Made by a program: the position numbers and the translations under genes
Notes under the pieces: model-generated
What the model saw: the letters and a program-made list of their open reading frames with translations, nothing else
What the model was told of the DNA's origin: nothing
The model's database searches: none
Assembly (NCBI RefSeq): GCF_000003815.2
Contig: NW_023365693.1
Location: 1-40,186, forward strand
Direction: 5' to 3'
Source: Branchiostoma floridae
Taxonomy: Eukaryota > Chordata > Leptocardii > Amphioxiformes > Branchiostomatidae
Length of the DNA stretch: 40,186 nucleotides
In this document: one piece after another, positions 9,601 through 16,400 of the stretch
Layout of the letters: each line of letters opens with the position of its first letter
How positions within the stretch are numbered: the first letter of the stretch is position 1

Positions 9601-10770
9601 CCACAGCTCTAAACCTATGCAACATTTCCTGACCCCATCGCAGAGGGAGTCGTGGGTTCCAATCTTACCTATCGACAAGTACGGGGTTCCAATCCTGAAA
9701 CTTGAGAACTACTCTGTGTACGCTATACATAATTTTTTTCTCACAACCTCAACAAAATATCATCCACATGTATGTAGTGTAGATCATTTTCAAATGAAAC
9801 ATATCTGCATACTTCTTGACTTTTCAATGACATTAAAAAATGCCAGGACAGATCAAAGATATATATTCTTCTGGCAAGGTACTTCTGTATTCCTGTTGTG
9901 AAAGCACATGAGCCAGCATAAAAAGAACGTTGGGATTATTACTGAAAGTGCCATTGCCAAGTCTTAATGGTGGTATGTGACTAAATTGATGGCAACTGTA
10001 TCACAGATGACAGCATTGCAAAAATGATAATAAATAAAGGAAACAGGAATGTAAATGATGTTGAAAGAGACAGTGACAATATATATTTATAATATAGCAC
10101 TACACACAGACACATCTACACAATTTCTCTCTCTCTCACACACACACAAATTCACACAAACTCACACACTAACCTACCAAAGTCATAAGCACAAAAGCCA
10201 AAAAAGCAAAGGGTACTTAATATATACCACTAAAAAAGCAACAACAAAAAAAATTCTCAGATACTTACACTTCAGCACAGTTTTGTACTTGATGATGGGC
10301 TCTTCCGACGCATCACCACCCCTCCCCTCCCCATCCTGCCCACCCCTTTTCTTATAATGGGCCACTCCGGCATCCAACATGGCGTCGATGTCGATGTCCT
10401 CATCATCCGAGATGTCCTCGTTGCCATGGTAACGCTCCTCCATATCAGCTGGACCACTTCCTTTATCCTCTTTGTCGGTTATCTCGAATTCGTCAATAAC
10501 GTCATATTCTATCCCTTCTGGTCCACCCACCCCTCCGAGCCTTGGGAGTTTGGTTTCTCCCAAATTTGAGGGTCGAGGGTTTTTCTTTTCTACTATATCT
10601 TCGTTAGTTTTTGCTGTTTGTTCAGCATTTTTGGTTTCGCTTTCGGAAGCTGACGTTGTCTTATTTTCGTCAGTTTGTTCTTTAAGTTTAACACCCGCAT
10701 CTTCTGAGCCGTTGATCCCCGTTTTCAGCTTTTTGGTCGGAGGTTCGAGTATTTCAAATTCTTCCTCCAT
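1..10770 (-). CDS. DGCR8: DGCR8 (Pasha), Microprocessor subunit, 12 exons, C-terminus off the left edge
   Basis: DGCR8 binds primary microRNA hairpins in the nucleus and positions Drosha to cut them. Coding exons, 5' to 3' on the minus strand: 10770-10269, 7887-7751, 7186-6580, 5993-5889, 5486-5417, 5102-5033, 4613-4541, 4088-3987, 2639-2541, 2103-2030, 643-543 and 70-1. All junctions are GT-AG and the phases agree; the total is 2010 bases, exactly 670 codons. The start ATG is preceded in frame by TAA nine bases upstream, which fixes it. Recognisable segments are the acidic N-terminus, the WW domain, the IPC heme-binding motif, the first dsRNA-binding domain and the beginning of the second. 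The human protein is about 773 residues, so roughly 110 residues lie beyond base 1. The assignment rests on many family-specific strings, such as [20 protein letters not shown] and [13 protein letters not shown]. Confidence 0.96.
719..1790 (-). repeat. Array of ten truncated DGCR8 exon 11 copies, each with a splice acceptor
   Basis: The intron between exons 10 and 11 contains about ten head-to-tail units of roughly 100-120 bases, beginning near 721, 822, 924, 1061, 1174, 1291, 1393, 1494, 1597 and 1711. On the minus strand each unit has an acceptor (TTTCTGCAG or TTTCCCCAG) and the first 61 bases or so of exon 11. It then breaks into spacers made of GATTAACTCA-like repeats. Exon differences are mostly synonymous, as in GTA GAG versus GTG GAA. 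In the common form the frame reads SKAG-Cys-stop just after the truncation. Copies near 828, 1403 and 1504 have lost one base in the CTCTGCAG part. No copy has a donor site. Confidence 0.93.
2030..4088 (-). CDS. DGCR8: DGCR8 exons 8-10: first dsRNA-binding domain
   Basis: Exons 4088-3987, 2639-2541 and 2103-2030 encode residues 522-613. The domain shows the expected order: [20 protein letters not shown] (helix 1), a central sheet including [12 protein letters not shown], and the [13 protein letters not shown] helix 2. The RNA-contacting basic run before helix 2, [10 protein letters not shown], is present. Junctions G|AC, G|CC and GAG|TAC restore the family sequence. The 1.3-kb intron between exons 8 and 9 contains a foldback transposon. 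Confidence 0.94.
2730..2771 (+). ncRNA. Hammerhead-ribozyme-like motif, possibly degenerate
   Basis: Order of elements: GTCA, the core CTGATGA, a stem-loop GATAG/CTACC with one mismatch around TGGATG, the core GAAAC, the cleavage-type triplet GTC, and TGAC, which pairs with the first GTCA to form stem I. Stem III would be only the self-complementary ACGT, as in minimal hammerheads of Penelope-like retroelements that act as dimers. Activity is not shown. Confidence 0.5.
2906..2951 (-). ncRNA. Hammerhead-ribozyme-like motif, left arm
   Basis: Read on the minus strand: stem I strand CTTTTG, core CTGAAGA, a perfect 6-bp stem II GAGTGA/TCACTC around TGGATG, core GAAAC, cleavage triplet GTC, then CGGAAG, which pairs with CTTTTG using two G-T wobbles. 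All invariant hammerhead core positions appear present. Stem III is the palindrome ACGT, which implies dimer action if active. Confidence 0.65.
3155..3588. mobile_element. hAT-type MITE, 434 bp, with 8-bp target duplication
   Basis: The ends are TAGGGCTGGGTAC and its inverse GTACCCAGCCCTA-like (GATACCCAGCCCTA). The element is flanked on both sides by GTTCTGAC (3147-3154 and 3589-3596). The uninterrupted left arm of the host foldback element shows the empty site with a single GTTCTGAC, which confirms the insertion. An internal palindrome built from CAGGTCCAGGTCC lies near 3181-3244. There is no transposase frame. Confidence 0.88.
3609..3654 (+). ncRNA. Hammerhead-ribozyme-like motif, right arm
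   Basis: This is the inverted partner of the motif at 2906-2951, with the same order: CTTTTG, CTGAAGA, stem II AGTGA/TCACT plus a G-T pair, GAAAC, GTC, CGGAAG. The one difference in stem II is compatible with pairing. Together the two motifs give opposite-strand ribozyme candidates in one palindrome. Confidence 0.65.
4541..5993 (-). CDS. DGCR8: DGCR8 exons 4-7: linker and helical segment before dsRBD1
   Basis: Four small exons (5993-5889, 5486-5417, 5102-5033, 4613-4541) encode residues 416-521. Exon 4 ends in [10 protein letters not shown], matching the vertebrate VCKDESV segment. Exon 5 gives [21 protein letters not shown] and exon 6 the [10 protein letters not shown] helix, both close to the vertebrate sequence. 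Exon 7 gives [10 protein letters not shown] and a short insert before dsRBD1. This region packs around the dsRNA-binding core in DGCR8 structures. All splice phases close. Confidence 0.93.
4706..4972 (-). mobile_element. tRNA-derived SINE, old copy
   Basis: The reverse complement aligns throughout with the SINE at 15040-15325. Shared blocks include AGTAGGTTGTGAGTTTG, AATGGTACATGCTGCTTTCT, GTGGACTAGCCACCTGCTGT and GGGTGGGAAGGA. The internal promoter boxes are decayed. It sits in DGCR8 intron 7, between the exons ending at 5033 and starting at 4613. Confidence 0.75.
6086..6275 (+). mobile_element. tRNA-derived SINE fragment
   Basis: An A-box-like stretch, GTGGCGCAAGTGG, is followed about 55 bases later by a B-box-like GAGTTCGATACAAGG. 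The tail, ending GTAAAGCTGGGGTCCCATGT, is of the kind seen in animal tRNA SINEs. It lies in DGCR8 intron 3 (5994-6579); I see nothing else in that intron. Confidence 0.6.
6580..7186 (-). CDS. DGCR8: DGCR8 exon 3: IPC heme motif and acidic linker
   Basis: This exon encodes residues 214-415. It opens with [14 protein letters not shown]; Cys224 in the Ile-Pro-Cys motif corresponds to human Cys352, the heme ligand that controls dimerisation and processing activity. The next roughly 180 residues are disordered-looking, rich in Asp, Ser and Thr, and repeat a Ser/Thr-Asp-Asp-Val-like motif (TDDV, SHDV, SDDV, SDDI, ETDDV). The vertebrate linker is also acidic but does not align well here. The exon ends in CATGAAG before GTAGTG. 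Confidence 0.93.
7187..7750. repeat. DGCR8 intron 2 with partial MITE
   Basis: Bases about 7500-7640 resemble the right half of the MITE at 36904-37094: GAAACCACCTTCCGTCAGCTTGAT, and an end reading CGGATAAAGGTGAACTAGC. No coding or RNA gene is seen. The remainder is unique AT-rich sequence. Confidence 0.55.
7751..7887 (-). CDS. DGCR8: DGCR8 exon 2: WW domain
   Basis: This exon encodes residues 168-213. The WW motif has Trp179 in PLPEGW, Trp201 in VVSWSRP and Pro204, with the usual 22-residue spacing between the tryptophans. In DGCR8 this WW domain forms part of the heme-binding and dimerisation region. The exon ends at a complete codon in GTGSIR with a GTAACC donor. A short copy of its acceptor and first bases lies upstream in the intron at 8001-8030. 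Confidence 0.95.
7888..10268. repeat. DGCR8 intron 1: direct repeats and tRNA-like SINE debris
   Basis: At 8001-8030 there is a short copy of the exon 2 acceptor and first bases (CTCTAGGTCAC on the minus strand). At 8327-8494 and 8569-8709 lies a direct repeat marked by TAGCCAGAAAAATACAGG and CCAAGTCAAATGCAACAG. At about 9365-9560 there are tRNA-like B-box strings (GGGTTCTATTCCCG, GGTTCGAATCTTACC). At about 9520-9605 and 9634-9715 a roughly 110-base tandem copy with GTACGGGGTTCCAATC occurs. CT and CA microsatellites occupy 10115-10165. I see no gene. Confidence 0.6.
10269..10770 (-). CDS. DGCR8: DGCR8 exon 1: acidic N-terminal region
   Basis: This exon holds 167 codons plus one base and ends at a GTAAGT donor. 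It begins [17 protein letters not shown]; the PTKKLKT stretch looks like a basic nuclear localisation signal. A low-complexity E/T/S/K segment follows, then the conserved acidic block with [19 protein letters not shown] and [12 protein letters not shown], which corresponds to the acidic region before the WW domain in vertebrate DGCR8. The last residues, YKTVLK, match the vertebrate sequence before the WW domain. It is shorter than the vertebrate N-terminus, by roughly 130 residues before the WW domain. The donor leaves a single T that joins GT of the next exon to make Cys168. Confidence 0.93.
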
Positions 10771-10922
10771 TATGATTTATATATTGCAGACGTAACGTTC
10801 ATAAACGTATATATTGCAGGCTTGTTCATGTACCAATATATTGCACTTGTATAATTACTAAAAGTAATAGTAATTATAATACCCCATTCCAAATTACGGA
10901 TAGCTTCATATATTCATTACAC

Positions 10923-10952
10923 CAAGGAGCTTTCAGCAATGAAAGCTCCTTG
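10923..10952. other. Perfect short hairpin upstream of DGCR8
   Basis: Twelve-base arms CAAGGAGCTTTC and GAAAGCTCCTTG flank a six-base loop, about 150 bases before the DGCR8 ATG. If the leader is unspliced here it would lie in the DGCR8 5' UTR. The arms are too short for a normal Microprocessor substrate, so a role in autoregulation is only speculation. It may be a transposon remnant. Confidence 0.5.
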
Positions 10953-10954
10953 AC

Positions 10955-11300
10955 TGCATTGTGCTTTAGTGGTTCGAGGGGTGGGTATTCAGGGTTAGTT
11001 TCGTTCAGTCAGTGGCGACCTGGAGAAAACAACAACAAAACAAAAGCTTTTGCATACAGTTGTAACAGGTCTAACACTTGGTTAGTAAGGATTTGGCCTC
11101 TCACTCCAAGACCTGGGTTTGATTCCCAGTGTGGGAACCAATTGCGCGCAATGTAAGAAAGCAGTAGGAACAGAAGGAATTTACAACATGCTGACACCCG
11201 GGATTAAACCCGGCACGTCAGATCACAAATCCATTGTGCAAACCACAATGACGAGAATGCTGACCAGCCGATTGGCATACTAGTAGTAGTTGTTTGGTAC
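10955..11300. mobile_element. tRNA-like SINE debris upstream of DGCR8
   Basis: A tRNA-like stretch at about 11085-11130 contains GGGTTTGATTCCCAG, a B-box match. An opposite-strand B-box-like GGATTAAACCCGGCACG follows near 11200. No intact gene is recognised. Between 11300 and 11840 I see only AT-rich sequence with no repeat or coding signal. Confidence 0.45.
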
Positions 11301-11844
11301 AACTTAAACCCCCCACTGTTACAGTGTTTGAAATACCTTTTGATCTGTATCATCATATTTTATTTTCAATACACCCCTCCCACCCAAACCTAACCATTCT
11401 GATTCCATGTGATCTCTCCCAACAAAGACAATCAAATTATAGGACAACACCACGGTTAACGGTGTGAAAACCTATTGAATTTTGAAATGAATTATTTCTT
11501 CCGCAATACACATATGCTGCTTGCATATACATACAGCATTCGATAGCAAGCAAGTCTTTGGCCTAAACCTTCACATATCTTTGCAAAAAGACCACAAATG
11601 AACGAACTTTCTCTGACCTCCTCTCCGACTAAAACCGTTTGCAAAAGATCCTCATCACAAAAAGAATATCATGCCGACATTTGCAGTGGAGTTTGCTGAC
11701 CATCAAAAAACGACAAAATCGCATTTTACAAACCAAACGGCTGCTACTGCCGACTCCTAGACATCACTAGATACTTCTGAAAGTCTGTGATGACAAAATG
11801 ACTGATTTTAAGGGTTGAAAAACGTAATTTAAGTGTAAATGTAC

Positions 11845-11880
11845 CTGCTAGTGTGAGCATCGCTGCAGCTTAAGAACTCG
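11845..11880 (-). other. Candidate non-coding first exon of DGCR8
   Basis: On the minus strand GCTGCAGCGATGCTCACAC leads into GCAG|GTACATTT, a plausible donor at 11845/11844, immediately downstream of the ETS/CRE cluster. It contains an upstream ATG. I could not identify a convincing acceptor before the 10770 ATG, so this exon is a guess from promoter position and donor alone. Confidence 0.35.
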
Positions 11881-11925
11881 CACTTCCGGTTATGACGTCA
11901 TTTCCGCCACTTCCAAGTTGACCGA
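11881..11925. promoter_or_regulatory. Candidate bidirectional promoter of DGCR8 and INTS9
   Basis: Within 25 bases there are an ETS-type CTTCCGG (11883-11889), a perfect palindromic CRE TGACGTCA (11893-11900) and a second ETS-like ATTTCCGCC. A third CTTCC follows. Such ETS/CRE pairs are typical of divergent housekeeping promoters. The site lies between the 5' ends of two diverging genes. No TATA box is evident. Transcription start sites are not determined here. Confidence 0.6.
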
Positions 11926-12700
11926 ATTTAGTTATTTTCAATCCATGAAAACATTCAATAGGAGCTCGAGAAATCAAGAAAAAATACAGTTTTCTTTTGA
12001 TATCAAACCAAGGAGGTCAAACATCCTTGATTAAACAGAACTGAACTGGATTCCCCGTAACCTAGATATTTCGGTTCAAAGGTTAAAGAACAAAGGTCAA
12101 AAAGAGTGCAAGTGAGAGAAGAGACAGCTTTTCACGTGTTTTGGAGGCAATCAGGTAGATTTCATTACTTTGTCATCAACTTAGGGATACATTTGTATTC
12201 TATAAAGCCTACTTATGAACACCTGAGGCCAGGTTTGTTTTTGTATCGTAAACTTCCCTGTTGCAAGGAGCTTTCAATCATCCTTTTATTTTGTACACAA
12301 CAGTCTAAAGCAATCTCCAAGAAGATCTGTCAATGGCAAAGCAATATCCAAAGAACTGCATCACTCTTGAGTCTCCATGGTGATAGGTGCATGGCAGTTT
12401 AGTGCTCAAGTTGTACTAACTTGTTGTACTGTCACGTAAGAGGGATAGGTAAGCGGGTGAATTCTGCCATCACTGAATCTCTGGTCTCTGCCTCATAAAT
12501 TGGAATAGTGTGCCCTGGACATAGTGTATAGCAACCCCTACAGTCTTAAAAAGTTATAAGACTACCTTAAAGTGCTGGGGTTTCCAGAGCCAACTGGAGG
12601 GAGTACACCCAGGACAGACCAACCTGGTATGAACTTATCCAACTATGATGCCTGCGAATGATTGATTAAACTTTAAAGTTTACTTTTATTGTTCCCCCAG
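11926..12700. other. Presumed INTS9 5' UTR and first-intron region
   Basis: No coding exon is recognised. A possible 5' UTR donor is CAG|GTAGAT near 12153. From about 12430 a motif of the type GAATTCTGCCATCACTGAATC begins; it recurs near 12795 and 12945 as part of the repeated unit carrying decoy start exons. Confidence 0.4.
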
Positions 12701-12912
12701 TACCCACCATGAAGCTGTACTGCCTCTCCGGCCATCCCAACCTTCCCTGTCTGGTTCTCATTTTGTGGAGACAGGAGAGTTGAGTGAGGGGATGAAATCT
12801 GCCATCTCTAATTGCCTAAACTGTAAACATTATTGTTCCTCCAGTCCCCACCATGAAGCTGTACTGTCTCTCCGGACACCCCAACCTGCCGTGTCTGGTT
12901 CTCAAGTTGTGA
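12701..12912 (+). pseudogene. Two truncated decoy copies of INTS9 exon 1, each with acceptor and ATG
   Basis: At 12701 an acceptor CCCCCAG precedes TACCCACC and ATG 12709; at 12845 CCTCCAG precedes TCCCCACC and ATG 12853. Both copy the start of genuine exon 1 (ATG 13215) through GTTCTCA. Copy 1 runs on to a TGA at 12781-12783 (24 codons) and copy 2 stops at 12910-12912 (19 codons). In the shared coding part every difference from the real exon is synonymous, for example CAT/CAC and CTT/CTG. Neither copy has a donor. Confidence 0.9.
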
Positions 12913-12984
12913 GACTGGAGGGTTGAGTAACTAAGAGGGTGAAGTCTGCCATCTCTGATTGACTTGTTCTTATTGTTATTCCAC

Positions 12985-13175
12985 AGGTGTGGCCCAGATT
13001 CTAGACGTCCTTGGTTCGAAGCCTGTTCTGCTGTGAAAAGAAAAGGAAAGGCACTTAATAGGACTTTCCTCACTCCACCCAGGTGTATAAATGAGTTTGG
13101 TTACTAGTACTAGAAGTAGGGATGTGAAAAGGTAAAAGGTGGTGCCCTAGACACAGTGGAAAAGGTTAACTTATA
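12985..13175 (+). mobile_element. tRNA-derived SINE fragment
   Basis: A B-box-like TTGGTTCGAAGCC precedes AAAGGCACTTAATAGGACTTTCCTCACTCCACCCAGGTGTA in pieces, a conserved central block common in tRNA SINEs of marine invertebrates, as I recall. Related fragments with GAAGACACTTAACAAGACTTTCC occur at about 14200 and 14440, fused to exon 2 copies. Confidence 0.6.
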
Positions 13176-13214
13176 GGATGACTTGTACTTTTATCGTTAC
13201 CCCAGTAACCCACC

Positions 13215-13442
13215 ATGAAGCTGTACTGCCTCTCCGGCCACCCCAACCTGCCGTGTCTGGTGCTCAAGTTCAAGTCCGTGACCGTGATGCTGGACTGCGC
13301 CCTTGACCTCACCACGACCTTCAGGTTCCTGCCCCTCCCCCTGGTCCACAGTGCCAGGCTTGCTAAACTCCCCTCCTGGGTTCCTAAAGATGCGGACGCA
13401 GGAGACCAGGACACGCTCAAGACATTGAAGAAGGAACTTAAG
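13215..13442 (+). CDS. INTS9: INTS9 exon 1: start of metallo-beta-lactamase fold
   Basis: This exon encodes residues 1-76, covering the first beta strands of the MBL fold ([20 protein letters not shown]). It ends KKELK before GTACTG, as in the family (KELKEC across the junction). The 5' UTR part is at most 11 bases (13204-13214), after a CCCCAG acceptor, so at least one upstream non-coding exon exists. Confidence 0.95.
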
Positions 13443-16400
13443 GTACTGTAAATTTTGAGATTTTTGCAGTGTTTTCTTATGTTTGTTAAGTCTTTCTGAT
13501 GATCCCTTCACACTCACAGTGAACTAAAAACCACAACAAGGTTTTTGTTCTTCCCTCTGCCTGCTTACCCTCTTTTCTAACCGCTATATGTATTACTCAA
13601 TACAACTAATCATTAAGTGTTTGAAGCGACTGTTCTGCCAGTTTATGTAGCATCCTTTCTGAGTTGCTGGAAGCTGGTTTTGGAAAGGCTGTCCACAAAG
13701 GTGTTAATGTAAATCCATTACTGTACAGTACTAATATATGTGTATGACTAGCACTTTTCACCACTGCAAACATTCCATTTTGTCCTAACCACGAAATTAA
13801 ATCCCAGCAAACTTAAAGGCATGATGAAAAGTGGAGGATGCCGTTTTTTTCAGTTTTTCACCAAGAAACTTTTATAGTCATGTGTAACAGTCTGAACTAT
13901 CCATGCTATGGAACTGCCTTTCTTTAATCTTACCATTCCAGGAGTGTGCTTTTATGAAGTTGTACAATATACTTAGTCTATTACTTTATTCATTCACTGA
14001 CTCACTCAATCTCACTTACTCATTGAAGTCATTCACTTATTCACTCAATCACTCCTTCTGACCCACTCATTCATACATGCAATGACTCATTCATTCATTC
14101 ACTCATTCACTTACTCCGGCTTATGTTTTTATCATTTCTTCCCCCAGGAGTGTGCCGGGAGAGTGTTTGTAGACAGTGCCCCTGAGGTGGGGATATGTGA
14201 AGACACTTAACAAGACTTTCCTCTGTCTACCTACAATGTCACTAGTGTCTACCAGACTCTGGGTTGCTGAAAAAAAACATAGAAATGGAACAAATAGAGG
14301 AGTAAGCCAGCCAGAGAACTATATATAGCCGGCTAGGAAACAGCACCAGGAGTCTGGTAGAGACTGCAATGTAACTACCTTAAGCTCTTCAACCGTTACC
14401 ATTCTAGGACTGTGTAGGGAGGGTGTTTACCTGAAGACACTTTACACGACTTCGTCGGTCTACCTACAATGTCACTACTTTAACCCTTCTTTAACTGTTA
14501 CCAAATTGCAGTCTACCTACAATGTCACTACCGTAACCTTCCTTTAACCATTCCCATTGCAGGAGTGCGCAGGAAGAGTGTTTGTCGACAGCCCCCCTGA
14601 AGTAGGGATACCTGAAGATGGTTTGTTGGACCTGTCCACAGTAGACGTAATCCTGGTCTCCAGTTTCCAGTGCACTCATTCATTCATTCAGCCCCTCATT
14701 CACCTACTCATTCATTCAGTCCCTCATTCACCCCGTCTCATTCACCTACTGATTCCTTCAGTCCCTCAATCACTTCCTCTGGCTAATTCTTCTATCATTT
14801 CTTCCTCAAGGAGTGTGCAGGGAGAGTGTTTGTAGACAGCCCCCCTGAGGTGGGGATACCCGAGGATGGTTTGTTGGACCTGTCCACAGTAGACGTGATC
14901 CTGGTCTCCAGTTTCCAGTGTATCCTAGCCCTGCCCTACATCACTGAGTACACAGGATTCAATGGTACTGGTTGTTGTAATGTGATACATGTATTTTATT
15001 TGGTAATTTAAGCAGCTTTAGAAGTCACTATTCAGCAGTGCAATGGCCGAGTGGGTAAAGTGTTCACCTTGCATTTGGTAGGTTGTGAGTTCGATCCCCG
15101 GCCGAGTCATACCAAAGACTTTAAAAATGGTACATGCTGCTTTCTTTGCTCAGCACTCAGCATTCGGGAAAGAGTATGGAAGTTGAACACACACCACTAC
15201 CAGTGGACTAGCCCCCTGCTGTAGTGAATGTACAAAGTTGTGTGGCTCAGAGCTACTGAAACGGAGATGGGCGCCGCCCTATGCGCCATCAAGAGTGGGA
15301 AGGAACTTTGACTTTGACTTTTTTTGAGAAGTCACTATTCAACTACTAAATGATTTGAGTTGAGCAATGATTTGATCACCGTGAAGAAGCCAGCTACATA
15401 TATAAACTTGGTCTTACTACTGAGATTCAACGGTCATTTACATTTGTAGTATAGTTCTTGATTTGGTAACAATAACTTAATTTTGGCAACTTGAGTTGTT
15501 AGTAATTCTAACACTAAAAAAAAAGGAAAATTTCATCTTCGCCATGATTTAATCTCTGTTTGATCAGGCATGATCTACGCAACGGAGCCGACAGCCCAGA
15601 TGGGTCGTCAGCTGATGGAGGAACTGGTCCAGCACACGGAGAGGGTTCCCAAGACGTGCACCGCCAGCAAGTGGAAGGAGCAGGGTGTCTTTAAGACTCT
15701 ACCTGCTCAGCTGAGAGACGGGCTGAACCCGGCAGCGCTCAGGGACTGTTATGGGTTACATGACGTCAACTCTGCACTGTCCAAGGTAACTGGTTAGTTC
15801 TACACTAAAATGACACTTAAGACATGACACTTATGTTGAGATTAACCCTGCATCGCTCAGGGACTGTTATGGGTTACATGATGTCAACTCTGCACTGTCT
15901 AAGGTAACTGTTATGGGTTACATGATGTCAACTCTGCACTGTCCAAGGTAACTGGAAAATTATTTTTTTTAATGAGTTTGTTCAGTGCAAGGCCTCATGG
16001 ACCGCTCCTGGGCACTGAACTACATTTGTCATGTAACACTCACTGTAACAGCATCTCTTCTCCCTATTTCAGAGACATCAAGCTGGACTAGGCAGCTGAA
16101 AAAGTTATACTATTATCATGACAGTTGTAACTCGCTCAGTCATTCATTCACTCACTCACTCAATCAATCAATCAGTCATTCATTCATTTATTCATTCATT
16201 CTATTTCCTTTCCCCATGTAGGTACAGCTGGTTGGTTATGCCCAGAAGCTTGATGTGTTCGGAGCACTACAAATCATGCCCCTGAGTTCTGGGTACTGCA
16301 TCGGCAGCTGTAACTGGCTCATCCACTCATCCATTCACTCACTCCCTCTATCCCCCTTTTATTCCAGGTACAGCTGGTTGGTTATGCCCAGAAGCTTGAC

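Noticed and set aside
9310-9720. Possible tRNA gene
   Set aside because: B-box-like strings are present, but no cloverleaf with acceptor and anticodon stems can be drawn; it looks like SINE debris with a tandem copy.
15040-15125. Possible functional tRNA gene
   Set aside because: A and B boxes are good, but the sequence continues into a SINE body shared with 4706-4972 and the acceptor stem does not close.
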